Below, piece after piece: positions 1 to 10,384 of a stretch of DNA of 64,000 nucleotides (position 1 is the stretch's first letter; every line of letters begins with the position of its first letter). A model generated the notes under the pieces. The model ran no database searches and was not told where the DNA came from. It saw only the letters and a list, made by a program, of their open reading frames with translations. The position numbers and the translations under genes were made by a program. The DNA comes from Gnetum montanum. Lineage: Eukaryota > Streptophyta > Gnetopsida > Gnetales > Gnetaceae. Location: assembly GCA_015680685.1 (NCBI GenBank), contig MNCI01030283.1:166337-230336 (forward strand). Direction: 5' to 3'.

Positions 1-203
1 CGACCGTCTCTTGTGTGATCCCTAGGTGGTGAAGTGCTTTTATTCGAAGAAGAAGACATTGTGTCTTATTCGGTGTGCTGATTAACTGTTATATAATTTT
101 CTTCTGATTAACTCTAAGGGTTCGTTTAAGCTTCCCAACGATGTGGATGATTTCCTATGTTCTACTTAGCGCACAAACACTTAGTCCCCAGCAACGGCGC
201 CAA
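1..203 (-). mobile_element. Internal 5' end of LTR element with tRNA-Asp-type primer binding site
   Basis: Read on the minus strand, this is the first stretch inside an LTR retrotransposon that runs left out of the window. Positions 186-202 (CCCCAGCAACGGCGCCA on the + strand) match the 3' end of plant tRNA-Asp including its CCA, with one mismatch. The minus strand is therefore a primer binding site of the TGGCGCCGTTGC class, starting one base after the LTR end. Many plant Ty3/gypsy elements, Athila-like ones among them, use this primer. No coding sequence is recognisable in the remaining 185 bases. Confidence 0.75.
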
Positions 204-1001
204 TGGTGACTGGCGAGTTACCCCTACACTCAACCATATGAATACGAGCGTTCCACACGCGATCCGGTCAAACTCCATAGACTAAGTGCCTACACACCTT
301 ATGGAACACTTAAGGTTAATTGTTCGTTGTCTTCCCAAACTTACTTGTATTTGTCATGATTGTATGGTTAAGTAAGTCTGAGGTATCTAATTTTTATAGT
401 TTTTATGTTTTTATCTCCTATGCTAATGAGGTAAAGGATGAAGAGACTAATTAACTAACTTTAACTAACTAACTAAGCCTTAATTAACCTAGCATCAACA
501 TTTGTTCCCACTTACCGTTCACACCCTAAACCAATGCAACCTTGGTTACCAAATGTTATTCATTACTGGGATCACCAAGCGTAACACACATTCTCAAAGC
601 AGTCGTACTGAATGCACTTAACTATGGAAGAAGGGTTGAGAGAGATTTAATTAACTAATAAAGAATTTAAATGATAAATAATAAATAATAGTAATTAAAA
701 TCCTAATTAGCTTATTCCATGCACTGCAAGGTTTATCCAACAGTTTGTCTTTATTTCCATACACAAACTCGTGTTCAGGTACAATATTTGCTCGAATAAA
801 GATCTGTTCACTTTGGAGCTTCTACTACAGGCACATGGAAATTATTCTATCTCTAGAGAGGTAAAACTACTAGAGTTTCACTATGGTCTAGGCCTAAACT
901 TAGAAACAAGGGAGAGCCACCTCTGATTTATAGAAATGGCAAAGGACTGCGATATCGCAGGGGACAACGCGATATCACGTACGTAATATCGCGTCCCATC
1001 A
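204..1001 (-). mobile_element. 5' LTR (family 1) of a minus-strand LTR retrotransposon
   Basis: On the minus strand the LTR starts TGATGGGACGCG and ends GTCACCA, giving TG...CA ends, and abuts the primer site at 186-202. It is clearly related along its length to 61,414-62,234, for example in the stretches around GGCGAG..ACCCCTACA and GATCCGGT near its + strand start. A TATA-like CTATAAATC lies on the minus strand at about 925-933, downstream of a U3 start that carries GATATC palindromes. CpG dinucleotides are common here, unlike in the neighbouring Tat elements, so this insertion looks younger. Because the primer site lies to the left, this is a 5' LTR of an element off the left edge. Confidence 0.8.
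925..933 (-). promoter_or_regulatory. Putative TATA box of family-1 LTR
   Basis: The minus strand reads CTATAAATC. The second copy of the LTR has CTATAAATA at the equivalent place (62,108-62,120), and both are followed by the shared GTGGCTCTCCC. Conservation between the two LTRs supports a core promoter, but no transcription evidence is available. Confidence 0.45.
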
Positions 1002-2367
1002 CGCATGGTAGTAAGATCCATAAACAAGAAATCCAATAGAAGCAATATGTCAATGGTCAAAATCATAGGTGTTATAAGCCCCACCTACAACCACCATCAG
1101 CTAAAGAAATCAAAGACTACCACCACCATGCTGAGTGTATTGCGTAAAATTAGTTAACATGTGTACTTCAAAAGTCTAATCAAATATTTGCAAGCTTGCT
1201 ACATTTTAGATTTTATTATTGATCAAAATTTATAACCAAGTTGTGCACAACTATTCAAAATCATGAACATTTTGAAGAAGTTTAGCCTTCTCAAAATATT
1301 AGGGTAGCTAATCGTAATCTCCCTTCATAGTTAAAATTAGGGCTTGGTAAACATGAACTTCATTGCTATAGAAAATAGAGGGGAAATTAAATCCATCTTC
1401 AAGATCTCTAAGTACCTATCATTCCCCACACCCTTTGGTGGTAGTTCCACAATAAAACACAAGCCAAGATTAACCAAATCATTAGTCAATTCATGCAAAT
1501 CATGAACATGTCAAATCATCAATCTTGATAATCTAGAGAATCCAATAGTGGATAATTATCAAATTCATTAAGAATGAAGAGTAAAGCTTAACCATTCCAA
1601 AGACATATCTTTTGACATTAAAGCCTCTCAATCTTTCACTAAAAGCCTAACCATGATCTCAACTCTCTTTTTCATAACTCGCATCAATTGACTTTCTACC
1701 AATTACAAACTCACCACCATGACACCATCACTCATGTCATATACCATTATCAACTTCAAATTCCATTACAACATCACCACATTCTAGAAATATGCCATTG
1801 TAACCTCATCAAGATCACACAAACCCACTGTGATCTTATTGCCTTTGCACCATGTCCTCACTATGAGTGCCATTCTCAATTCTCATTGAAATCTCCTCAA
1901 GAAGTCCTAAGAGATCTCCTCCTATGATTAGTGTAGGTCACCTATTGATCTTGAGTGATCTTCAACTACTTTTGAATGGTCTTAATTTGCTTGGTTATCT
2001 ACACTACAAGGTTGTTGCTAATCCATTACTGATCCTCGGTCACATCCTAAGAAAGAGAGGTCCTACATGATCTATCATACAAAATCTTATATAGTGCTGC
2101 TTTCAAACTCACTTGGTAGCTATTATTGTAGGTGAACCTTGCCAATGACAAGAAGTTATCCTAATTTCTACATATTAAAGTGCATTAACCTTCAACATGT
2201 CTTTGGTGTTGGTTCTATTATGCACTTTAGAAACTCTTAATCCATTCATTCTAAACGACTATGTTGTAGTTTAGAAGCAAGAGAAAGAAACAAATTTGAC
2301 AAGCCCATATTCAAGGTAATATCATATTTACAAATGGAAATATAGTAAAAGCACACAATCAAACTAA
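1002..2367. other. Unassigned AT-rich DNA
   Basis: No coding similarity, RNA gene or LTR boundary could be recognised. The stretch 1,440-1,900 is rich in CA and TCA words with little G on the + strand. Open frames at 1,688-1,927 and 1,867-2,070 overlap in different frames and resemble nothing known to me. Part of the segment may be the LTR of the copia remnant whose primer site follows at about 2,450, but I found no second LTR copy to prove it. Confidence 0.4.
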
Positions 2368-2441
2368 TGAGCTGCTCGCATAGTGGTAAGGCTCTTGATT
2401 TGAAATCTAATTCTTTTGAATCTTCTTACATCCAAAAAAAA
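2368..2441 (+). repeat. tRNA-like sequence, possible tRNA-derived SINE head
   Basis: The bases TCGCATAGTGGTAAG resemble a tRNA A box with the D-loop, and TTTTGAATCTT about 30 bases later resembles a decayed B box (GGTTCGAATCC). A run of eight A follows at 2,434-2,441. This order suggests a tRNA-derived SINE or tRNA pseudogene. A full cloverleaf cannot be drawn because the acceptor ends do not pair, so it is not a working tRNA gene. It sits directly before the copia-type primer site, so it may instead be LTR sequence that happens to look like this. Confidence 0.3.
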
Positions 2442-2444
2442 CAT

Positions 2445-3223
2445 ACAATTAGTATTGGAGCATCAAGATGAAGTCATGAGATAACAAAACAACAATTATC
2501 CAAACAATAAAATTATCTTTGATGGTAGTCAAGACATTAGATTATGGTAATATTTGACTAAGGGTCTATTAGACCTAAATGATGTTTGGAACATTATGAT
2601 CAAATACATTGCAAAACCAAAATCCACGAAAAAAAAAATTAAGAAAGAAATGTTAGAAGGTAACCAAAGAAGAAGACTTAGCAAAAGGAATTATTTGTAA
2701 TTTAGTTTGTGGAAAAATTAGGAATGTACTTTTAAATTTAAAAACTAGCAAAGAAATATGGGAATATCTTCAAAACAAATATCAAGTCAATGAGGGTACA
2801 AATCAAAGTCTATAAAATATCAAGGAGGACATAATTCAAACAAAATAAAAAACTAGAAACAATCAAGGAAGGAAAACTCATACTCAAAAATCCAAGAAGA
2901 AAGTAAATAACGAGGACAAATTGGAAACTTCACAACATAAAAGTTTAGAAGAGACGCAAAGAATAAAGTCAAAAATTGAATGAGAACCAACACCATTAGA
3001 ACATAAGCAACTAATATTTTATGCATTTTACCATTTAAATAATAAAATTCCTTCAAGAAAGTGGCTATTAGAAATAGGCTATGGAAATCACATGACTTCA
3101 ACAATTGATGATTTTACCAATGTATCATGTAAAAGAGGCCTTAGAAAACTATATTTTGAGGATGGAAGATAATTCCAAGTTCTTGGAAAAGGTATAATAA
3201 ATATCAATATGAAAGATGAAAAT
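2445..3223 (+). pseudogene. Decayed Ty1/copia gag-protease remnant
   Basis: The + strand carries pieces typical of plant copia polyproteins. TTAGTATTGGAGC near 2,450 is a worn initiator-Met primer site (TTGGTATCAGAGC). At about 2,750-2,815 the frame reads TSKEIWEYLQNKYQ, like the UBN2-type copia gag. At about 3,058-3,180 it reads WLLEIGYGNHMT, matching the copia protease motif W-[LI]-[LI]-D-S-G-C-[ST]-N-H-M-T with the catalytic Asp-Ser-Gly changed to Glu-Ile-Gly. Stops and frameshifts break all frames. The remnant is cut at 3,223 by the LTR of element C, so the copia element is older than C; its continuation beyond C was not found. Confidence 0.65.
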
Positions 3224-4280
3224 TGAAACACCTCAAGAAAATTCATGTGGCTAGAAAAAATCCTGGTGGCCAAAATTTGCATTGTAATTTGGTAGGAATT
3301 CAAGAGTAGAAACAATTGGCTTGTTTTCCCATAAAAAATCCTACCTTGTGGCCTTGTTTTGGAAAAATTTTGGGTTACTGTTGATGTGTAAAAATGAAAT
3401 TTGCAATCCACACGTTGTGAATTTTATCTATGCTAGCGTGTGAAGGCCAAAATGTCAAATACATTGGTGGCCCATACACTACAATGTAGGCCATGAAAAT
3501 AGCCCAAATATGTTACCAAAACATGATAGAAAAAGCTAAAAACGTTGGTCATCTCTACACTACACTTTTTGGCCATGAAAATGGTCTAAAAACATAATGT
3601 AACACTTTAGAAAGCATATGAAACTATAATTGACACAACAATAGGTAATTGAAGTCCTATAAGTACCAGATTTAACACTGTTTTTAAATCCTTTTTAGCG
3701 CATCTTTTAGAAAACTTTTACAATAGAACATCCTATGGTAGAGATCTTTTTTCATCACAAAGAAGGGAGACCTTTGTAGACATTTTGTAGCCTTTCGCAA
3801 CCTTCTTATCATTGATTTTTGAGAGTAGGGAGACTTCATAGCAACATTCAAGTAAGCATTGATTAGATAGGCAGGTGCAGATTGCAAATGTAGAGCACAG
3901 CCTGCACCTAGCACTAGATCTTAAATGATATTCAATGTATTTCCAAGGTTTTAGAGCCTCAATCTACACAATCCTAAACCTATTTTATACTGACTTTTTA
4001 TGGTATTCATAACAACGTTTGCAATTATTTGTTTGTCATATTTTTGCATATTTCCTACATCTCCCAGTCTATTCTCAGTTTGGTGCTATGAAACACTACA
4101 TTACATGTTACCATTCATTTTTCATTTGAATGCTTAGTAATGGAATTTTTAAGTTCTTAAGCAATTGGATAGACCATTTAAGGTTTCTTAGATCCTTTTC
4201 AAGAATAGTAGATCTTGGGTTCAAGATTATTTCATATAGAATTTTTCAATTTTCTACCACCAATTTTTTCCATTGCTACA
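3224..4280 (+). mobile_element. 5' LTR of Tat-lineage element C
   Basis: The LTR starts TGAAACACC, the same start as the LTRs of element B, and ends at GCTACA. Its last 120 bases can be matched by eye to the 3' ends of the A and B LTRs: a GATCCTTTT-like stretch, then TTTTTCAATTTTCTACCACC, then TGCTACA. It is followed by ATTTTCTAGCATTAAAAGGAGGACC, the decayed form of the primer site seen after the A and B LTRs. Length is 1,057 bp, close to the 1,018-bp LTR of element D. No partner 3' LTR is visible in the window because D interrupts C near its 3' end. Confidence 0.7.
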
Positions 4281-5040
4281 ATTTTCTAGCATTAAAAGGA
4301 GGACCTTTGTCTAATGTTTTCACTAAAAATCCATCTTCAAAACACTTATATGCTTGTTTTTACCTTGTTACATAGTGTCTTTATAAGAAAAAATCATTTA
4401 TGATTTTTCTATAACCCAACATTTGCCCTGTAGCCAATTTTATCCATATACCTACAAAAAATTAATTTTTGTAGTTGTAGTGCGCAATGCTATCCTTGTT
4501 TTCTACACTTGAAATTTTACAACCAAAACCATTATTTTGACTATTGTAAATTACAGTGCTTTCCCCATTATCTACGTTCATAGTTTTTCCAAGCTTTCTA
4601 TTTTGTTTTCCCTCTATTGTAGTATCATATGTTATGAAGCTTCACACATTGCAGCCTCACATGTTGTAGTCTCACATGCTGTGAGCTTTACTTGCAACAA
4701 AGTCTCACATGCCATAGCCTCACATGCTGTAAGTCTCATATGCTATGAGTCTTACATGCTGTAGCCTCAAACACTATGAAGTCATACATGCTATAGCTTT
4801 ACATGTTGTAGTCTCACACACTATGAGCTTCACATGTTGTGAGTCTTACATGTTGTAGCTTCACACGCTATAACCTCACATGTGGTAGCCTTCACATATT
4901 GTTGTCTCACACTCTATAACCTTTACATGATGTAGCTTGTTTAAGACACCAAAAAACTTTAAAAGCTTATTGCACTTGACCAATTAATTAGTCTCTTATG
5001 ATTTATGCCTCTTGCTTCAACTATCTTATCACACAACATA
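4281..5040 (+). other. Leader of element C with primer site and short repeats
   Basis: This is the untranslated leader between the LTR and gag. The first 25 bases are a worn primer binding site (equivalent to CTAGTGCTAGAAGGAGG in element B). Most of the rest is non-coding and includes the short-period array at 4,632-4,940. Confidence 0.5.
4632..4940 (+). repeat. Degenerate minisatellite, unit about 15 bp
   Basis: About twenty imperfect copies of words such as TCACATGCTGTAGCC and TCACATGTTGTAG follow one another with variable spacing of 13-17 bases. Related ACATGTTG words recur in the middle array of the same element (50,640-51,840). Confidence 0.75.
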
Positions 5041-8000
5041 GTAGCCATGGCCTCAAACTAGGAATCCGCTCATGTATATGATCATAAGGACCCAGCTTTA
5101 ATGGAGAATAGACAACTTCTTAGGTGGTTAGAACTTAGTCCATGAAATGTAAACATTGATGAACAATACTACAACTTTATATGTACAAAAATCTAAGCAA
5201 GTTTGCACATCCCATGTAAGGAGTTTGACTCTAAGCATCAATTCAAGTTGATCCATAAGGATTGGAAGGAATACATTCCTTCATCATATGAACATATTGA
5301 GTTATCCAAATTCTACATGCATCTATTAGCATAGTTGATAAGTGCAAACGAGGATGGTGAAGTGAGTGAAGGAGCTAGTTTAGGGTCCTACCTAGAGGAT
5401 GATGATGAGTTTAGAGTTGAATATGAGCTAAATACATACTTAGAAGACCTTTGGCAAAAATCTATCCTAGAAGTGACCATGTTTAACTCCATGTCTCCTG
5501 CTTTAGTAGTTAACCAAATTTTCCTCATGACCTCTATAAATCAAAGTTCCCAACCTGCTTTCTTATTCACTTCACTATTCATCTTAGCACCTTTCACTAT
5601 AGTTCCTCAACCTCTACTAGCAATTCTCTCCATTCCTTAATATTTTATAGTTTTAGCTGGTCCATTTGTTAGAATGCAAATTTCACATGTATCACATAAC
5701 TTATTTGCTTTCAATATCCCTTTTTTTTTTGCATGTCCCCATGTAAACTTCATTTTCTATGTTTAACCCTCCTATAATGATAGTCACAAGACTTTTCCAT
5801 TTCATACCATTGTCCATTTCATGGCCCCAAACTGTACAGCCCCAAGTGTAGCCCTTAGTAGCTCGACAAGGCCTAGATCAAGCCTTTTAATTAATCTAGC
5901 ATCTTACTAAGAAGTTGCAAAAACATGAGGCTAGTACAACACAAATGGTGAAGGTTATGAACTTCTACCAAGATGATCCCATCAATCCTATCATTTCTCA
6001 AATCACATTACCCGTAGGCATGCCTATCCCAAACTTTACCAAATGTAATTGTGAGGGAGATCCTAATGCACATCTTATCATCTTTTGTTCTGAGTATTTA
6101 TTGTTGCAAGCTTAGCCACACATGATACTACATATTTCTCCTATGTCCTTAAAAGAAAAGGCTTTAGATTAGTATCAAAGCTTGCTTATAAGTTCTATTT
6201 CTTCCCTTGATAACTTGATAAACCAATTCATCAACCATTGTGAATACAACTTGAAGCTTGATATGATCCTAGATCAACTTATGAAAGTGAGGCAGAGGCC
6301 ACTTGAACCAATCCAAAGGTTTATTTAGAGATGGAATATGATGCTCAATGAGATTCCAAAGCCCATATCTGAAACCCACCTCTTGACCATTTTCAAGGAA
6401 GTGATCAATGAATTCATCAAGTCAAAGCTTTACTATTTAGAACCCCGATCATTGAGCCAAGACTTTTCAAAAATTAAGAACATTGAGGAGGCTATTGATG
6501 CTAGCAACGATCTAGCCTATGTGACCTATAAAAATCAATACATAAGAAGGGATAAGAATAAGACTAAATAAGCACAAGCAACCATGGCCACATTAACAAA
6601 AGTGCCAAAGCAAGCTGAAAGGAAAAAATCACGACCACATAAGACATCTTCTAATCCATCTCAACCATCTACTTCATATGTTTCCAACTAATAAAGACCT
6701 AATTTTAGAAGAAAGGATAGGACTAGGTATGCTAAGTTGCCTATGAAGCCCTTTGAGCTTCTAGAATAGTTTTTTAAAGATGCATTCAACATATGCAACT
6801 ATCTAAGGAAGCTTGTAAGAGGCACAATTGTCTTTGTGAGACAGCTAGAGATCCAATAATAGAAACCAATGATGATCCAAAATTACCAAAGTAATTTAGA
6901 CTTGATAACTTGATAGTTTTTGCCACTATCATCAACTAGCTAGCCATGATATCGATTTTTTCTTAGTCATTAAAGATGATCTCTAGAAGCTGATCATTTA
7001 GGAAGAGCTAGTACTAAATGAGCCCAACCCTTCAAACACAAACAATAACTTTTACATCATAGCCTTGTTCATAGCAACCAAATGGTCTAATCTTCACAAG
7101 GAATGACAACTAGTACTTGGCCTTAAAACCTAAAGCCTAGAGAGCCCTTCGTCATGCAAGTATCACTACCTCTAGCCCTAAAAAACCTTTTGTTATACAT
7201 GTCCCACATTTAGTGGCATCAACATCATAACCCAAACAACATGTTACTAGGTTTTTTAGGACTAGGAAACCATTCATTATTTGGGTTCCTCTACCATCTA
7301 CAAGGAAACTTGTAATAAATTATGAGCAAGGATTACCTATTGTGGCCAATAATTAAATGATTAACAAGAAATCATCACTGCAAAGGTGACAAACATAACC
7401 TGTCACTAAACTAATAACTAAGGCCACTGAAGATAGCCAACAACAAAAGGCTTGGAAATAAGTTGACCCACTAAAACCTACACTAAGGTTAACCCTATAG
7501 GTGAGTTTTTTTTCTCAAACTACATCAACTTGTTAGCCAAGAGAGAATTAGAAATTGGGTATGAGTAAGGGACCTAAGTAACACATGTTAAAACATGACT
7601 AAAAATTCTAGGAATAATGGAGGAAATTAAAACTACTAGGACTAAAAAATCACACACCAAGGAAAGGGATTTCCTCACAATAATGAAATAAGCCAAACAA
7701 TCTTTAAAATAGAGGAACATCTCATTGAACCTATATATCCTAGTTATGACTTCTCCTACTCACTGAGACATGCTAGCTCAAATGCTAACCTCTATTCCTA
7801 TGAGTAGAGATATCCCTACTAATGAAAGTTCTATTCACCCTATCATTAAGGAAACTTCACATAGTAAAAACAAGCATTAACCGACACTCACCTTACATGA
7901 TAGCGAATTGAAGATTGACTCATAAAATGGTGAAGTACTATCTCCTTCTCTTCTCATCACCATATGTGTTGGTAAGTATAAGGTTCATCATGTTCATATG

Positions 8001-8187
8001 AATGACACGGTAGTAACTAATGTGATATTATTTACCATTATTGAGAAACTAGGCCTAATTGAAAACATTTAAGAAACCTCTACCTCTATGCTCAAGTCAT
8101 TAAATGAGTAGCAAGTAGCTATATGAGGTTTCATCTTGTTAGACATTGTAGCCAAAGAATAGTTTCTCACATCCACCAACTTCCTAG
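5041..8187 (+). pseudogene. Element C gag-protease, first part (interrupted by element A)
   Basis: This is the decayed gag and start of the protease of a Tat-type Ty3/gypsy element. The capsid core lies at about 6,150-6,570 and includes PMSLKEKALD (retrotransposon gag signature, usually ..SL.G.AL.WY), EYNLKLDMILDQLMKVRQ and a 77-codon open stretch at 6,338-6,571 ending in NQYIRRDKNKTK. Matching segments occur in element A (11,500-11,930) and B (33,780-34,200). The protease region near 7,970-8,110 is badly worn: VHMNDTVVTNVILFTIIEKLGL stands where A and B show VDNGAAT. The frame stops at 8,187 where element A inserted and resumes at 29,425. Open frames here mostly begin with TTG rather than ATG and are not translatable as they stand. 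Confidence 0.75.
8183..8187 (+). repeat. Target-site duplication, left side of element A
   Basis: CCTAG lies just before the A LTR and CGTAG just after it (29,420-29,424). One mismatch is expected at this age. The flanks also join to a continuous protease sequence of element C, which independently fixes the insertion point. Confidence 0.65.
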
Positions 8188-9574
8188 TGGAACACCATTG
8201 AGAAAATTCATGTTGTAACATTTGGGGCATTGTAACCTTCACTATCAAACTTGATAATGGAATTTTTTTATTGTAAAATGTGAATATTGTTGTCCATGAG
8301 CTACAATCTCACATGCCTACACTTTTAGGGCTGAAAATGCCTCATAAGTTGTTGTAGCTTGACTTACCAAATGGAAAAAGTCATGCCATGTCTATATTTG
8401 GGCTTGGAAACACTAAAACTACCTTGGAAACTACCAAAATTGGTATTTTCATAGGTTTTATGTTAGCTATAGCCACAACTATGCTGGAACCACCTACACC
8501 TAATGTTGGAAGTGTTGGATTTTCATTTTTCTAGTAGTGGCCAGCACAATTTCCATAACCCTCAGCATGGATGCTACAAGGTTAGGATGATCCCACAAAG
8601 CTAGTATTGGAGTGGTTGGTATTTTGTTTCTCTAGCTAGGCTAGCATTGCTCTAGCTAGGCCAATGTTGCACCCACTAGGCTAGTGTTGCTTCAACAATT
8701 CTAGTGTAGTTGAGTGAAGCTAGTGCAGTTGCAAAAGTTCATTTACTATTTATGGTATCTAGTATAATTTTGATAGTTTAGGTGCATCTAAACTTATTGT
8801 AAATGGACAACTATATTGGAAATAATGGCCTGCCACACCTAAAAATTATACCAATCTATTAGCAATCATGGTAGAAATTTACAAGCACATATCAACAATG
8901 ATATATCCTATAAAAACAAAATCTGAACACAATGAATGGGTTCCATGAAAAAATTCTTTCATCAACAAAATTTTCATGGTTCCACCTTTTGCAACCTTGA
9001 GTACCTAAAACCTTTTGGAATTTTATGAGACTTTTGGAGCAAGTTGGCAAGTACTTTGACATTCAAGACTCTCAATGTAGCACCATTGCAACAAAAAGTC
9101 AAACACTTCATTTACCCCCTAGTAATCAAAGTTGTAGATCCAAGCTAAATACCACCAAGGAGTTTTGAAATTGAAGTTGGGAAGCACCTAGATCATGGGG
9201 CTAACTATAGAACATAACCTGCCAGCTTCAACAAGCTTCAAGCTTCATCTAAGCAACTCCTTATGCATTCAGGCACATAATTTGTACACATTTTTAAAAT
9301 CTTTATTTTCAATATTTTATTATTGTAATAAAGCCTATAGTTAATTTTTTGTGCAAGTGTATTTATGATCCATTTCTATGCATTTTCTTAAAGCAAGTTT
9401 GCAATTTTCATTTAAATTATTTGCACTTGTTTACAGTTCCTAGGTCCTAGGGTGATTGACAAGATTGTCTAGGGCACCTTGGATCCTCTTTCTTGGAGGC
9501 CTTTGGGATCTAATGTTAGATTATTTCACTTAGTATTTTTGATTTTCTAGCAAACAAATTTTCCAGGCATTATA
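8188..9574 (+). mobile_element. 5' LTR of Tat-lineage element A
   Basis: The LTR starts TGGAACACCATTGAG and ends at GCATTATA. It pairs with 28,113-29,419 over its whole length; by eye about four fifths of the bases agree, so the insertion is old. A TATA-like CCTATAAAAAC lies at 8,907-8,917 and an AATAAA signal at 9,327-9,332; both have counterparts in the 3' LTR. The segment 8,470-8,720 has many GGCTAG and TGTTGCT words. About 80 bp near 9,050-9,130 are missing from the 3' LTR. A worn primer site follows at 9,578-9,600. Confidence 0.9.
8907..8917 (+). promoter_or_regulatory. Putative TATA box in element A 5' LTR
   Basis: CCTATAAAAAC is matched by CCTATAAAAG in the 3' LTR (28,831-28,840) and by CCTATAAAAAT in both LTRs of element B (about 31,600 and 48,466). 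Retention across separate elements suggests the core promoter of this lineage. Confidence 0.5.
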
Positions 9575-10384
9575 GTTCTAGGTGTTAGAAGGAGGGCCTC
9601 TACCCAAGTTCTTTTTCAAATCTAATTGGTCTTTTTTGAAACCAATTTTGTTTTGCAACTTTTAAGACTTAAAACCAAAAATTTCTATCATGAAAAAAAA
9701 ATTATTCTGCTTAATTTTTTGCAATTAATACCCAACGTGTTAGTTGTAGGTGATTTGGGTGTTCTCAAAATTTTCATAGTAGTTACTAGATTTTCAAAAG
9801 CCAATGTGGTTTCCAAAAAAACCGATCAATTTTCGTTGCCAAAACCTATCTTTAGTTATTCAAAAGGTTAGCGTAGCTTTGCTCTAACCACCCAAACCCC
9901 TTGCTATAAAATTTTATAGCCAAAGCTAGTGTGGTTTCACCCAAAACTCTAGTGTAGCTCTTAAAAAATCAATATTTGAAACCTACCTTTTCAGAACCCA
10001 ACACATGTTTTTTAAGAAGGGTTATTCCTAGCATATTTTGCTAGGTAAGAAAATTGTCTATTTCTTTTCCCCTAGCATAGTTTGTATTGCCAAAGCTAGT
10101 GTAGTTACCTTTTGCAACATTAAAACTACCACATTTTCCTAAGTGTAATAGATACCACTACCACTGTAACCTACACTATATCTGTAGTTGCAATTACAAC
10201 CATTTTCCAACCATAATCCTTTACACCTTGGGTAATTTAACTTGTTGAAATTTTGTGTTTAATTATTAAAAAAAGAAGAAAAATTATTAAACCAAAATTA
10301 AAGTCATTGATAATGTCTTTCAAGCTATAAATAGTTTTCCCCATTAATTTGATAGACATGAAATCAAACCAAGCTGCAGTGAGG
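9575..10384 (+). other. Leader of element A with primer site
   Basis: The sequence TAGGTGTTAGAAGGAGGGCC at about 9,578-9,597 corresponds to CTAGTGCTAGAAGGAGG in element B and is the likely primer binding site. I cannot assign its tRNA with certainty because CpG decay has changed it. The rest is non-coding and has repeated CTAGTGTAG and CTAGTGTGG words at 9,870-10,200. Confidence 0.5.

Noticed and set aside
4632-4940. Possible CRISPR-like array of short repeats
   Set aside because: Units are degenerate, 13-17 bp, without uniform spacers, and sit in a plant retrotransposon leader.
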